NCBI GenBank assembly: GCA_025517525.1
Contig: JAOPJZ010000009.1
Coordinates: 56,382-120,381, forward strand
From: Natronosalvus hydrolyticus
GTDB taxonomy: Archaea; Halobacteriota; Halobacteria; Halobacteriales; Natrialbaceae
Direction: 5' to 3'
Length of the DNA stretch: 64,000 nt
Within the stretch, counting starts at the first letter, position 1; each line of letters starts with the position of its first letter. Positions 44,601 to 53,445 of the stretch are shown in pieces. Made by a program: the position numbers and the translations under genes. The notes beneath the pieces were generated by a model that saw only the letters and a list, made by a program, of their open reading frames with translations, was not told where the DNA came from and searched no databases.

Positions 44601-45233
44601 GGCTTCGTCGATTCGCTCCTGTACGATCTCGAGTTCCTCGAACGCATCCTCTTTTTTTGCGTCGAACTCGGCGACGCCGGCGATTTCGTCGATGATCTGG
44701 CGCCGGTTGTACGGCGTCATGTTGATAATTTCTGTGACGTCTCCTTGCATGACGACGTTGTAGCCTTCGGGAGCGACGCCGGCCTGCGCGAGGAGGTCCT
44801 GAATATCGGAGAGGTTGACCGAGCGGTCGTTGAGGTAGTAGTAAGAGTAGTAGTTGTCCTCGGTGCGTTTGATTCGCCGCCGGATGCGGATTTCCTCGCA
44901 ATCGCCGATGTCGTCGCTGCCGGCGGCGTTGACCACCTGCGAGCGGGTCAGGGTTTCGTCGCCGTTGTCGAGAATAACTTCGACGATGGCCTCGCGTGGC
45001 CCCATCGAGTCCCCGTCACCGTCGTGCCCAGGGTTGTAGATCAGGTCGGTCAGTTTCTCCGCGCGGATACCACGCGTTCGAGCCAACCCGAGGGCGAACA
45101 ACACGGCGTCGATGATGTTCGATTTACCCGATCCGTTCGGGCCCGTAACCACGGTAAAATCCTCGTAAAACGGGATTTTCGTCTTCCGGCCAAAACTCTT
45201 GAAATTGTCTAAGACGAGCGCCTTAATGTGCAT
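41622..45233 (-). CDS. smc: Chromosome segregation protein SMC
   Basis: SMC is the ATPase that organises chromosomes. The 1203-residue protein has Walker A (TGPNGSGKSNIIDAVLFAL) near residue 35, coiled coil (about 170-510), a hinge (about 525-670, with IHGPVAELGSVSGEYAVAC), the returning coiled coil (about 680-1020), signature MSGGEKSLTALAFIFAI (about residue 1090) and Walker B FYALDEIDAFLDAVNAERVG. All ATPase elements are intact. Upstream is a small coiled-coil gene, downstream scpA overlaps by 8 bp: the usual haloarchaeal smc operon. Confidence 0.97.
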   Translation of the reverse strand: MHIKALVLDNFKSFGRKTKIPFYEDFTVVTGPNGSGKSNIIDAVLFALGLARTRGIRAEKLTDLIYNPGHDGDGDSMGPREAIVEVILDNGDETLTRSQVVNAAGSDDIGDCEEIRIRRRIKRTEDNYYSYYYLNDRSVNLSDIQDLLAQAGVAPEGYNVVMQGDVTEIINMTPYNRRQIIDEIAGVAEFDAKKEDAFEELEIVQERIDEATLRIEEKRERLSQLEDERRMALRYRRLKDEKDEYEGYLKASELEDKRDDLARVESRIETLEDDLEDLQRELDERQGKVLRLEEDLEDLNAEIERKGEDEQLQIKSEIESVKGDISRLEDRIDATEERIDEAESTRREAFVQIDRKQEQVADLESEMREYKLEKASLKAEIGEREAERERLETEIENVDTEYDEVKDALQEQKDALEGAKTAKNDLQREQDRLLDEARRRSNAVSEKENAIETKREAVPEIETERNDLERELEKATTNRANITDVVDDLRDEKRELQAKLDDIDDELQAKQAEYAELEANAGQSGDSSYGRAVTTINNASIEGIHGPVAELGSVSGEYAVACETAAGGRLANVVVSDDVVGQQCIEYLKSRNAGRATFLPMTKMRSRGLPNAPSDPGVVDFAYNLVDFDSQYESVFSYVLGDTLVVEDIETARAYMGDYRMVTLDGDLVEKSGAMTGGSRKGSRYSFASGGKGQLERVATEITQLQDRKQSVRTDLRAVDDRLEDARDRQTDAADEVRSIENELEKVEEKRARVEGEIETLEDEIAELENERETVDERMTELANEIEAKNNEIEGIEAEIADLETELADSKIPELTAQIEELDAEIDEREDRMDDLDSSLNELSLEKQYAEDAIEDLHDDIETAQNRIAELESTVEDCEAAIDDKHEELEAKREAVEELEDELAELKAERSECKEAVAEARTARDQQQDRVNTVENKLESARERADALEWEIDSLEADVGEYDPEEIPDHETVTEMIELLEADMEALEPVNMLAIDEYDEVRSDLDTLEEGKATLVEEADGIRERIEQYETQKKRTFMDAYDEIATHFTEIFEKLSEGTGTLHLENEDDPFDGGLTMKAQPGDKPIQRLDAMSGGEKSLTALAFIFAIQRHNPAPFYALDEIDAFLDAVNAERVGQMVDELAGRAQFVVVSHRSAMLDRSERAIGVTMQQDNVSAVTGIDLSGSDSSDGDGDNPDETEVPADD

Positions 45234-45287
45234 ATTTTCTCCGTTCCGCCACGGGGTGACGACCGGTCGAAACGCGGTCGAAACGTA

Positions 45288-45596
45288 TTATGCGACGATA
45301 ATGTCGTCGGTACCTGAGTCTTCTGGTTCGTCCTCGAGGTCAGCGTCGTCTTCGGCTTCGGCGGCGGCTTCGTCCACGTCGTTCTGTGCGGCTTCGGGTG
45401 TCTTGTCGTCGCTCTCGCCGTGGATAACAGCCGACGAACGGCGTTCCGGTACGCGTGTGGGGACCTCGGCATCGAGTTCGGCCTCGAGAACGCGGATGCG
45501 CTCTTTCGATTCGACGAGTTCCTCGGTGAGTCCCTCGACTGTGGACTCCAGTTCCTTGACGGTCGCCTCGAGTCGCTCGACACGGTTTTTCGACAT
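45288..45596 (-). CDS. Small coiled-coil protein upstream of smc (DUF7518-type)
   Basis: The 102-residue protein starts MSKNRVERLEATVKELEST. Residues 1-45 form a clear coiled coil (heptads in LEATVKELESTVEGLTEEL); the rest is an acidic disordered tail (ending DEPEDSGTDDIIVA). It lies 54 bp upstream of smc on the same strand, with a TATA-like GTTTAAGTG about 28 bp before its ATG, so it probably leads the smc-scpA transcript. The pairing with SMC suggests a chromosome-related role, untested. Confidence 0.82.
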   Translation of the reverse strand: MSKNRVERLEATVKELESTVEGLTEELVESKERIRVLEAELDAEVPTRVPERRSSAVIHGESDDKTPEAAQNDVDEAAAEAEDDADLEDEPEDSGTDDIIVA

Positions 45597-45619
45597 ACCT
45601 ACTAGGGACCAGTCACGAC

Positions 45620-45628
45620 ACTTAAACG
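45620..45628 (-). promoter_or_regulatory. Probable TATA box of the smc operon
   Basis: Minus-strand GTTTAAGTG is centred about 28 bp before the ATG at 45596, indicating leaderless transcription. Confidence 0.45.
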
Positions 45629-45761
45629 TACGTCAGACACTGGTATCGAATCTGAGATGTTTTGGATCCCCCGATATCGGCTGCCCAGTTGTCGTGCGTC
45701 CCGAAACTGGCGAGGGGAACCACCCAGCAGTATTTAGGGAGGTTGCCGTCGTAAGAGTACC

Positions 45762-46187
45762 ATGTATCGTGTGTTACTTCCCGTCGATACGAACGAAGGC
45801 AGAGCGATAGCCCAGGCCTCGTACGTGACTGACCTCCCCGCAGTGAGCGAGGCGGTGGAAGCGATCATCCTGTTCGTCTTCACGGACGAGAGTGCGGACC
45901 TGCCGGACGAACTCCAGCCGTTCAAGTCGGCACTTCGGGTCGGTTCCGTCCGCCGAGCGAAAGAGATCTTCGACGAGCACGACGTCGAAACCACGATTCT
46001 GGACGAGAGTGGGGATACCGTCGCCGACATCCTGCAGGAGGCAGACGAGTTCGACGTCGATGCCATCGTCCTCGGAGGGCGCAAGCGTTCGCCCGTCGGG
46101 AAGGCAATCTTCGGAAGCGTTACCCAATCTGTCATCCTCGAGGCCGACCGTCCGGTCGTCGTCACCGGTGGGCCGGAAGAACGCTGA
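45762..46187 (+). CDS. Universal stress protein, UspA family
   Basis: The 141-residue USP domain starts MYRVLLPVDTNEGRAIAQA. The phosphate-binding loop reads LGGRKRSPVGKAIFGSVTQ, followed by ADRPVVVTGGPEE. The G-x2-G spacing is altered (GGRKRSPVGKAIFGS), so ATP binding is probable but less certain than for the other UspA here. It stands alone. A TATA-like GTATTTAGG lies about 28 bp before the ATG. Confidence 0.9.
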   Translation: MYRVLLPVDTNEGRAIAQASYVTDLPAVSEAVEAIILFVFTDESADLPDELQPFKSALRVGSVRRAKEIFDEHDVETTILDESGDTVADILQEADEFDVDAIVLGGRKRSPVGKAIFGSVTQSVILEADRPVVVTGGPEER

Positions 46188-46215
46188 TCGGAAAGAGGCG
46201 ACAACAGTCCGTCTC

Positions 46216-46296
46216 ATACGGTTTGCTGTAACTGTTTACCGGTGATTGCTCATACCGGGTCGGCAATCACCGGGAAGAGACCACAGTAAACCGTAT
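46216..46296. repeat. Nested palindromic element between convergent genes
   Basis: Outer arms ATACGGTTTGCTGT (46216-46229) and ACAGTAAACCGTAT (46283-46296) match at 13 of 14 positions. Inner arms CCGGTGATTGC (46239-46249) and GCAATCACCGG (46263-46273) match perfectly. The whole can fold as one long stem on either strand. It fills the 108-bp gap between the UspA gene and the sensor gene, overlapping the last base of the latter. Confidence 0.75.
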
Positions 46297-48320
46297 CAGT
46301 GTTGCTCGAGCGTCGTCACGTCTCGTATTTCGATACGGGTGCCGCCGTGTTGGCCTCGTTTGACGCGGAGTTCCCAGTCGTGGGCTTCCGCGATGGCTCG
46401 AGCCAGGGTGAGACCGAGTCCTCGCTCTGAGCGGTCGTCTAGACGAAGGGGTGGCGCGCCCTCGGTTTCGGTTTCGGTGGTTTCGGCGGACTCGGCGGTT
46501 TCATCTTCGAAAGTGGCCTCAGCGTCCGGCTCTTCGAGCGCCAGTTCGTTTGTCGGCGGGCTGGTGAACCCCACGGTGCCCGGTGATTGTTGTTCGCGGT
46601 CGGCCAGATTCTCGTTTTCGGTTGGTGGTACTTCGGCCGCATCGTCCATGAGGAAAAACCCACGGGTGTTCGAGCGTGGCGTCGAAAAGCCAATGAGTCC
46701 GACCTGAATCGTGACGCGCCCGTCAGCACGAGCGGCCACGTCGTTGAAGACGGTCTCGAGTAAGTTGTGGAACCGTTCGTGGTCAGCACGTAACGTCGCA
46801 TCGGCGTCGACGACGATGGACGGACGCTCGAGCATGGAGTCGGCGAGTGCCGTTTCGATGGCTTCTTCGAGGTCGATTCGCGTCCGCGGGCCGACGGCCG
46901 TCGCGTTGCGGGCAAACTCCTGGACGTCGTCGACGAGTCGTTCGGTTCGGTCCAGCGTCGTGGTGACGGTGTCTTCGGCCAGCGGGAACTCCCACTCGCT
47001 CGCCTCAGCGCCGGTTCGCTGCTCTTCTTCCAGCGCCGTCGCCACGGCCTCGAGCTGGTCTTTGAGATCGCTCGAGAGGACGTTCGCGACGGCCTCAAGG
47101 CGACCTGTCTGGCGCTCGAGTGCGTCGCTTCGTTCGCGAAGGACCTGTTCGCGGATGGCACGGTCGAGGGCTGCACGGGTGTTTTCGACGAGCATCGAGA
47201 TGAGGTCGATGTCGGTTTCGCTGAACTGGTCGGGGCGTTTCGCCCCGGTCATCATAATCCCGTGCGTGCCGATGGGGGCGATGATTTCGGAGTGAATCGG
47301 GGTGTCGGGATTGTAAATCCCTTCGACCGAGTGCAAGTCTTCGAAGTACTCGAGGTCACCGCTCTCGAACACGTCCCAGACGAGGCCCTCGCCGGGCCGA
47401 AACCGCGGGAGGCCGCCGAACTCCTCGTGAGCGCCGGCCGTGCCGGCGACGGGGTCGAGATAGCCGTACTCGTCGTCGAGCAACCAGACGCCGCTAATTG
47501 GTAAGTTGAGCAGGTCGCTGCCGGCGTGGACGGCTATCGCACAGATCTCCTCGGGTTCGTCGGATTGTAACAGCCAGCGGGTGACCTCGTGCAGCGAGGT
47601 AACGACGCGCTCGTACTCGCGTTGTTCGGTGATATCGCGGGCGAGACACGCCACGTTAGCCGAGCCGTGATCGATCGGGACCACCCTGATATCGACGACG
47701 CCGCTGTCACCAGCCGCGTTGGTGTAGGGCACTTCGACCGACCGGAACGAGCCTGTCCCCACGTCGACGTCACTGATCGCCCGGCCGACACGGACGGCAT
47801 CGTCAGCATCGATGGAGGCGATGTCGAGCAAGGTTTCGACGTGTTCCCCCCGGAGTTCGCTTGCTTCGACGTCGAACGTCTCCTCGACAGTCGTATTGAC
47901 CGATAGGATTCGGGTATTGTCGTCGAGCGTGACGACACCATCCTGAACCGCTTCGACGACTGCAGTGTTGCGGGCCAACTTCGTTTCGCGCTCCTTTCGC
48001 TCGGTGACGTCACGCATGTAGACCGAGAGGCCGCTCTCGTCGGGCCAGGCTCGCGTCTCGAACCAGGTCTCGAGTGGCGAGTGATACACTTCGAAACTGA
48101 CGGGAACCTGTTCGTCCATCGCCTGATAAAAGCCGTCGGGGAACTGGGTTTCGACGGTTTCGGGGAACTCATCCCACATGACCCGACCGAGCAGGTCCTC
48201 GCGCGAGCGACTGAGCAGGGACTCGGCGCGTTCGTTGACGTACGTGAACCGAAAGTCGGTATCGAGGGCGAAAAAGGCGTCTCGAACCCGGTCAACGAGG
48301 GGGACGTGTCGCGGGCTCAC
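46296..48320 (-). CDS. PAS-PAS-GAF sensor with degenerate histidine kinase core
   Basis: The 674-residue soluble protein has PAS 1 (about 8-115, DAFFALDTDFRFTYVNERAE), PAS 2 (about 125-240), a GAF domain (about 250-395, including FRPGEGLVWDVFESGD), then a kinase-like region. The dimerisation helix reads ANVLSSDLKDQLEAV (about 410-425), with Ser where the phospho-His should stand. The N-box Asn is kept (LLETVFNDVAARA) but the G1 box is FLMDDAAEVPP, lacking DxGxG, and a long acidic insert (about 565-630) precedes an intact G2 (ERGLGLTLARA). It is probably a signal-sensing pseudokinase. Starts MSPRHVPLVDRV. Confidence 0.85.
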   Translation of the reverse strand: MSPRHVPLVDRVRDAFFALDTDFRFTYVNERAESLLSRSREDLLGRVMWDEFPETVETQFPDGFYQAMDEQVPVSFEVYHSPLETWFETRAWPDESGLSVYMRDVTERKERETKLARNTAVVEAVQDGVVTLDDNTRILSVNTTVEETFDVEASELRGEHVETLLDIASIDADDAVRVGRAISDVDVGTGSFRSVEVPYTNAAGDSGVVDIRVVPIDHGSANVACLARDITEQREYERVVTSLHEVTRWLLQSDEPEEICAIAVHAGSDLLNLPISGVWLLDDEYGYLDPVAGTAGAHEEFGGLPRFRPGEGLVWDVFESGDLEYFEDLHSVEGIYNPDTPIHSEIIAPIGTHGIMMTGAKRPDQFSETDIDLISMLVENTRAALDRAIREQVLRERSDALERQTGRLEAVANVLSSDLKDQLEAVATALEEEQRTGAEASEWEFPLAEDTVTTTLDRTERLVDDVQEFARNATAVGPRTRIDLEEAIETALADSMLERPSIVVDADATLRADHERFHNLLETVFNDVAARADGRVTIQVGLIGFSTPRSNTRGFFLMDDAAEVPPTENENLADREQQSPGTVGFTSPPTNELALEEPDAEATFEDETAESAETTETETEGAPPLRLDDRSERGLGLTLARAIAEAHDWELRVKRGQHGGTRIEIRDVTTLEQH

Positions 48321-48495
48321 GGACGGTCACCCCTCGAGGTAGTTGCCACTCCCAGCGTCTGTGACAACCCACTAGCGATCTGAGGCACCCGTCTCATCGA
48401 GACTCGTTACTGTTCTATATGTTACCGAGGCCGGTATTTGAGTGTCGTGGCCGAATCGTCGAGTGTACAACGGGCTGAGATGATCTCGACGCCGG

Positions 48496-49497
48496 TCACA
48501 GGTCGACAACTGTGCCGACCCCTTCATCGCGTGCTCGTTCGTACAGTTGTGACGCCGTTACTGCGTCGAAGACGGCACTTCCGACACTCGAGAGGACGAG
48601 TATTTCATCCGGTGACTGTCGCCCAGGTACCGGAGACGTGACCGTGCGCTCGTCGACGAACCGGCCGCCGAAATCGTCCACCTCGAGGTCGGGATGACCG
48701 CACAGGTCGCCCGTCTCGCGTGCTTCTTTGGGGACGTCGGCGTAGACGCGCTCGGCACGCTCGAGCGTTCGGTCGTCGAGTTCCCGCATCTCGGGGGTGT
48801 ACGCGCCCACGGCGATCACCAGGGTTCCCGCTTCGAGATCGGTCCCGTCGAACACCGGCTCGGTGCTCGTGGTCGCGGTGACGACAACCGTGGCTCCCTC
48901 GAGCGCCCGGGCCGGACTCGGGACCGCTTCAACAGGAGCCTCGAGTTCGTCGCGGAGTTCGGTTGCACAGCGGACGCGGGAGTCGCTGGGCGAATAGATG
49001 CGAACCGACTCGAGGTCGGTCGCGGCGTCGATGGCTCGCGTCTGCCAGCGGGCCTGCGTCCCTGCACCGATGACCGCAAGCGAGACCGGCCCCTCTCGAG
49101 CGAGTTCACGGGCGGCCAGGCCGCCGATGCAGCCCGTTCGTGCGTTCGTGATCGCCGTCCCGGCGAGGTACGCCACCGGCTGGCCGGTTTCGGCGTCGTC
49201 GACCGCAATCCGTGCCGAGACGGTGGGAAGCCCTCGGGCTTCGTTCCCCTCGAAGACGGTTGCCAGTTTGGTGACGGCGTAGGGCGAGCCGTGGACGTAC
49301 GCGGGCATACATAGCCCGGTTCCAAGTGGCTGCTCCGGGTCTGCCGTCTCGAGGCCGGTGCCGATCGGATAGTGGGGTCGTTCGGGTCGTTCGACCGTTC
49401 CCGCGTACTGTGCGGCGAAGCCGTCGGCGACGACCGGGAGCAAGGCCTCGAGGTCGAGCAACGAGCGGACGTCGTCGTCAGGGATGACGCGAACCAT
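48496..49497 (-). CDS. Ornithine cyclodeaminase / mu-crystallin family enzyme
   Basis: The family uses NAD(P) and includes ornithine cyclodeaminase, alanine dehydrogenase and imine reductases. The 333-residue protein starts MVRVIPDDDVRSLLDLEAL (ATG 49497). The Rossmann motif is VSLAVIGAGTQARWQTRAI (about residue 126-144); TAITNARTGCIGGLAARELA is the preceding conserved segment. The closing VGSAVFDAVTASQLYERA fits the family. Substrate cannot be assigned. The gene diverges from the nucleoside hydrolase gene. Confidence 0.9.
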   Translation of the reverse strand: MVRVIPDDDVRSLLDLEALLPVVADGFAAQYAGTVERPERPHYPIGTGLETADPEQPLGTGLCMPAYVHGSPYAVTKLATVFEGNEARGLPTVSARIAVDDAETGQPVAYLAGTAITNARTGCIGGLAARELAREGPVSLAVIGAGTQARWQTRAIDAATDLESVRIYSPSDSRVRCATELRDELEAPVEAVPSPARALEGATVVVTATTSTEPVFDGTDLEAGTLVIAVGAYTPEMRELDDRTLERAERVYADVPKEARETGDLCGHPDLEVDDFGGRFVDERTVTSPVPGRQSPDEILVLSSVGSAVFDAVTASQLYERARDEGVGTVVDL

Positions 49498-49664
49498 ACG
49501 CGATAGTGGACGTTTGGGCACTTGATAGGGGCTGTTGTCGTCAGGGACAGTTGGAGGCCGATGAGATGGTTCCACTATGAAGCCGTTTTACTACGAAAGT
49601 AATAGTATTTAATTTCGAAGGGGTGACGAAACCCGTCGGTGGTGAGGCCTTTCCGCTACCCGAT

Positions 49665-49674
49665 GTCTCTTTAT
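49665..49674 (+). promoter_or_regulatory. Probable TATA box of nucleoside hydrolase gene
   Basis: The AT-rich TCTTTATCTC lies about 28 bp before the ATG at 49698, consistent with a leaderless transcript. Confidence 0.4.
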
Positions 49675-49697
49675 CTCTCGAGAGCAACCGCCATCCA

Positions 49698-50678
49698 ATG
49701 AGTGACACAGACTCGAGACGGATTATCGTCGACACGGACACGGCCGGCGACGACACCCAGGCGCTCGTCCTGGCTGCACTGTCTGATCGCGTCGATCTGG
49801 AGGGGGTCACGATCTGTGCGGGGAATGTCCCCTTCGACTATCAGGTCGAGAACGCGAAGTACACGCTCGAGTTAGCCGGCGTGGCTGACGAAGTCCCCGT
49901 CTACGAGGGGGTTCGCTCACCGCTGCAAAAAGAACACGATTTCGCCGAGTACGTCCACGGCGAGGGCGGTCTCGGCGGGAACCTGTTCCCGGATACGGGG
50001 ATTCCATCGGCGGACGAACACGCCGTCGACTTCATCGTTCGGCGCGCTCGAGAGAACCCGGGCGAGATTTCGCTCGTCTGTATCGCCCCGCTGACGAACG
50101 TTGCGGTCGCGCTCCAGCACGAACCCGACTTGCCGGACCTGCTCGACGAGGTGGTGATCATGGGTGGGGCGGTGAACACGCTGGGGAACATCACGCCCGC
50201 TGCGGAGTACAACTTCTGGGTCGACCCCGACGCCGCCGCCATCGTGATGGATGCCTTCGAGACCACGCTGGTCGACTGGGGCGTGACCGTCCGAGATTCG
50301 ACGTTCGATGCCGACGTGTTCGACGAAATCCAATCAATCGAGACGGCACTGGCGGAGTTTTACACGACGATTACGGAAGCCGTCCGCGAATTCAACAGCC
50401 AGTCCGAACACGACTCGCTGGGCGAAGACGTCACCACCCAGCCCGACTCGATGACGATTGCGACGCTGCTCGAGCCGGACATCGTCGAGGAAGCGAGTAC
50501 GTACCACGTCGCCGTCGACGACCGCGAGGGCATGACACGCGGCTACAGTCTGGTGGACGAACTCGAGGTGACCGACGGCGAGGCGAAAACTCGGGTGATC
50601 GAATCGGTAGATGGCGATCGGTTCACCGAGATGCTCCTCGACGCGTTCCGGCATGGTGACCCCCACCACGCGAAGTGA
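49698..50678 (+). CDS. Nucleoside hydrolase (inosine-uridine preferring type)
   Basis: The enzyme splits the N-glycosidic bond of nucleosides, giving base and ribose. The 326-residue protein starts MSDTDSRRIIVDTDTAGDD. The Ca2+-binding cluster is visible (VDTDTAGDDTQAL). The mid-region LVCIAPLTNVAVALQHEPDL and VIMGGAVNTLGNITPAAEYN carries the active-site residues, and DPDAAAIV the last Asp. It lies 107 bp upstream of a nucleoside-type ABC importer in the same direction, making a salvage unit. Confidence 0.93.
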   Translation: MSDTDSRRIIVDTDTAGDDTQALVLAALSDRVDLEGVTICAGNVPFDYQVENAKYTLELAGVADEVPVYEGVRSPLQKEHDFAEYVHGEGGLGGNLFPDTGIPSADEHAVDFIVRRARENPGEISLVCIAPLTNVAVALQHEPDLPDLLDEVVIMGGAVNTLGNITPAAEYNFWVDPDAAAIVMDAFETTLVDWGVTVRDSTFDADVFDEIQSIETALAEFYTTITEAVREFNSQSEHDSLGEDVTTQPDSMTIATLLEPDIVEEASTYHVAVDDREGMTRGYSLVDELEVTDGEAKTRVIESVDGDRFTEMLLDAFRHGDPHHAK

Positions 50679-50785
50679 CCGTTCAGCAATCCTTTGTTGA
50701 TTTCCTTCTCGAAAGGTCAAGAAAATTCACCCTAGGGCGTCCAAAACCGAATCTATAAACCGATTGCGGAGAGTCACATCTGTGT

Positions 50786-51841
50786 ATGCAACGACGCACG
50801 TTTCTGACATCGGTGGGAGCAGGTGCAACGGCTGGACTGGCTGGCTGTCTGGTTGGCGAGGGCGACGATGATGGTGGCGAATCGGACATTACCGTGGGTA
50901 TCATTTACTCGACTGGTGGGCTCGGCGACGAGTCGTTCAACGACATGGCCTTTGCCGGCATCGAACAGGCCGAGGAGGACTTCGGCATCTCCTATCAGAA
51001 CGCCGAACCTGACGAACCGGCCGACATGAACGACATGCAACGCCAGTTTGCGAGCGACGAGGACATCGACCTCGTCTGTTGTATCGGCTTCGACCACGAA
51101 ACCGACCTCGCCGAGAACGCCGAGGAGTACGACGACCAGCGGTTTGCCCTCGTCGACGCCGTCGTCGAGGCGGACAACGTCGCGAACTACACGTTCCGCG
51201 AGCACGAGGGCTCGTTCCAGGTGGGCCACCTCGCCGGTCTGCTCTCGACGATGGACTACGCTCACGGTGCCGGTGAAACGAACACTGACGAGTCCCGAGT
51301 CGGCTTCGTCGGTGGCCAGGAAATTGCCCTCATCGAACGGTTCGAAGCGGGTTACATCGCGGGTGCCCAACACGCCGACGACGGTATCGAAACACCCTCT
51401 GCCTACGCCGGCAGCTGGAACGACCCGGCGACTGGTCAGGAAATCGCAACCGGAATGTACGACGAGGGTGCCGACGTCGTGTTCCACGCCGCCGGCGGAA
51501 CCGGTGGCGGCGTCTTCCAGGCCGCCCAATCTGCCGGGCGATTCGCCATCGGTGTCGACGACGACCAGTCGATCAGCGCCGAGGAGTTCAGCGACGTGAT
51601 CGTCGCGAGCATGGTCAAACGCGTCGACACCGCGGTCTACGAATCCATCGAAGCAGTCGTCAACGACGAGTTCGAGAGCGGTATGAACGACCTCGGACTC
51701 GAGGACGAGGGTGTCGGGGCGACCATCGGCCAGGACTTCGACGGCGATCTGCCTGATGATGTCATCGACGCGCTCGCGGACTCGAGAGAGGCGATCATCG
51801 ACGGAGACATCGACGTCCCGGACAACCTCGACGACCTCTAA
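50786..51841 (+). CDS. BMP-family nucleoside-binding lipoprotein
   Basis: The 351-residue protein has a twin-Arg signal (QRRTFLTSVGAG) and lipobox (LAGC), so it is exported and lipid-anchored outside. The BMP/PnrA-like core has GIIYSTGGLGDESFNDMAF (family start), LVCCIGFDHETDLAENAEEY and VFHAAGGTGGGVFQAAQ. BMP proteins bind purine nucleosides. A TATA-like CTATAAAC (50751-50758) lies about 30 bp before the ATG. The transporter ATPase follows 5 bp later. Confidence 0.93.
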   Translation: MQRRTFLTSVGAGATAGLAGCLVGEGDDDGGESDITVGIIYSTGGLGDESFNDMAFAGIEQAEEDFGISYQNAEPDEPADMNDMQRQFASDEDIDLVCCIGFDHETDLAENAEEYDDQRFALVDAVVEADNVANYTFREHEGSFQVGHLAGLLSTMDYAHGAGETNTDESRVGFVGGQEIALIERFEAGYIAGAQHADDGIETPSAYAGSWNDPATGQEIATGMYDEGADVVFHAAGGTGGGVFQAAQSAGRFAIGVDDDQSISAEEFSDVIVASMVKRVDTAVYESIEAVVNDEFESGMNDLGLEDEGVGATIGQDFDGDLPDDVIDALADSREAIIDGDIDVPDNLDDL

Positions 51842-51846
51842 TCGAG

Positions 51847-53445
51847 ATGGAACCTGACGAGCAGGACGAACGGGCGACGACAGGGACACCACCGGCGGTA
51901 CACCTCGATGGGATCACCAAACGATTTCCCGGGGTCATCGCGAACGACGATGTCGACCTCGAAGTCGAACGCGGGACGATTCACGCCCTGGTCGGCGAGA
52001 ACGGGGCCGGAAAGACGACGTTGATGAACGTCCTCTATGGTCTGTACGAGCCGACCGAGGGAACCGTCCGTATCGACGGCGAGCCACAGACCTTCGACGA
52101 CCCCGGCGATGCCATGGACGTCGGCATCGGGATGATCCATCAGCACTTCATGCTCGTGGACACGATGACCGTCGCCGAGAACGTCGTCCTCGGGGACGAG
52201 CCGACCAAATGGGGCGGTATCGTGACCGACCGGGAACGGGCAAACCGCGAAACGCAGGCTCTCGCCGATCGGTACGGCCTCGAGGTCGAACCGACCGAAC
52301 TGATCGAAGAGATCAGCGTCGGTGAACAACAGCGCGTCGAAATCCTGAAAACGCTCTACCGTGGGGCGGATATTCTGATTCTCGACGAGCCGACGGCCGT
52401 CCTTACGCCACAGGAAGTGCAATCGCTGTTCGGCATCCTCAGAGAGTTGATCGCCGAAGGAAAGACGATCATCTTCATCACGCACAAACTCGGCGAGGCA
52501 CTCGAGGTGGCAGACGAAATCAGCGTGTTGCGAAAGGGGAAACTGGTGGGGACGGTCGACGCTGAGACGGCCACTCGCGAGGAACTGGCGCGGATGATGG
52601 TCGGGCGTGATGTCCTGCTCGAGGTAGACAAACCGGCCGCCTCACGGGGTGACCTCGTCCTCGACGTCGAGGCGGTCACCATCGAGGACGACCGTGGCGT
52701 CGTCGCGGCTGATTCGGTGAGCTTTGGCGTCCATCAGGGCGAGGTGTTCGGCATCGCGGGCGTCGATGGTAACGGCCAGTCGGAACTGATCGAAGCGATT
52801 ACCGGCCTTCGGAAACCGACGGATGGGACGATTACGTTCGACGGCCGGGATATTACGACCGATTCCCGCCGCAGTCGCGTCTCGGCTGGTATGGCCTACG
52901 TCGCCGAAGACCGACAGAAACGGAGCCTGGTGATGGAGTACGAACTCCAACGCAACGGCTTGCTGGGTCGCCAGCACTTGCGTCCGTTTTCCGACGGTCG
53001 ACTGATCGACTGGGGGGCGACGGGCGAGTACGTCGACGATATCATCGAAGAGTACGACGTGCGCCCCGCTGATCCGACAGCCAAGGCACACTCGTTTTCG
53101 GGCGGCAATCAACAGAAATTCATCGTCGGTCGGGAGTTCGAACGCGACCCGTCGCTGGTCATCGCCTCGCAGCCGACCCGTGGCGTCGACATCGGGAGCA
53201 TCGAGTTCATTCACAACCGACTGCTCGAACTCCGCAGCGACGGCAAAGCGGTATTGCTCGTCTCCTCGAAACTGGACGAGGTGACCCAGCTCTCGGACCG
53301 ACTGGGCGTCATGCACGATGGCGAGATTATTGCGGTCGTCGACCCCGACGAGGTCACGGAAGAAGAGCTCGGCCTGCTCATGGCGGGTGAACGTCCCGAC
53401 AACCTCGACGTCGACGGCGCTCGAGTACGGAGGTCTTCTGTATGA
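51847..53445 (+). CDS. Nucleoside ABC importer, two-domain ATP-binding protein
   Basis: The 532-residue protein has two ATPase domains. Domain 1 (about 15-250) has Walker A GENGAGKTTL, signature ISVGEQQRVEIL and Walker B ILILDEPTAV. Domain 2 (about 265-520) has a weakened Walker A (GVDGNGQSEL) but a good signature FSGGNQQKFIVGRE and Walker B-like LVIASQPTRGVD. This asymmetric arrangement is normal for RbsA/NupO-type carbohydrate and nucleoside importers. It overlaps the first permease gene by 4 bp. Confidence 0.95.
   Translation: MEPDEQDERATTGTPPAVHLDGITKRFPGVIANDDVDLEVERGTIHALVGENGAGKTTLMNVLYGLYEPTEGTVRIDGEPQTFDDPGDAMDVGIGMIHQHFMLVDTMTVAENVVLGDEPTKWGGIVTDRERANRETQALADRYGLEVEPTELIEEISVGEQQRVEILKTLYRGADILILDEPTAVLTPQEVQSLFGILRELIAEGKTIIFITHKLGEALEVADEISVLRKGKLVGTVDAETATREELARMMVGRDVLLEVDKPAASRGDLVLDVEAVTIEDDRGVVAADSVSFGVHQGEVFGIAGVDGNGQSELIEAITGLRKPTDGTITFDGRDITTDSRRSRVSAGMAYVAEDRQKRSLVMEYELQRNGLLGRQHLRPFSDGRLIDWGATGEYVDDIIEEYDVRPADPTAKAHSFSGGNQQKFIVGREFERDPSLVIASQPTRGVDIGSIEFIHNRLLELRSDGKAVLLVSSKLDEVTQLSDRLGVMHDGEIIAVVDPDEVTEEELGLLMAGERPDNLDVDGARVRRSSV

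Noticed and set aside
46296..48320. Calling the gene an ordinary active histidine kinase
   Set aside because: The phospho-His and G1 motif are missing, so I describe it as degenerate.
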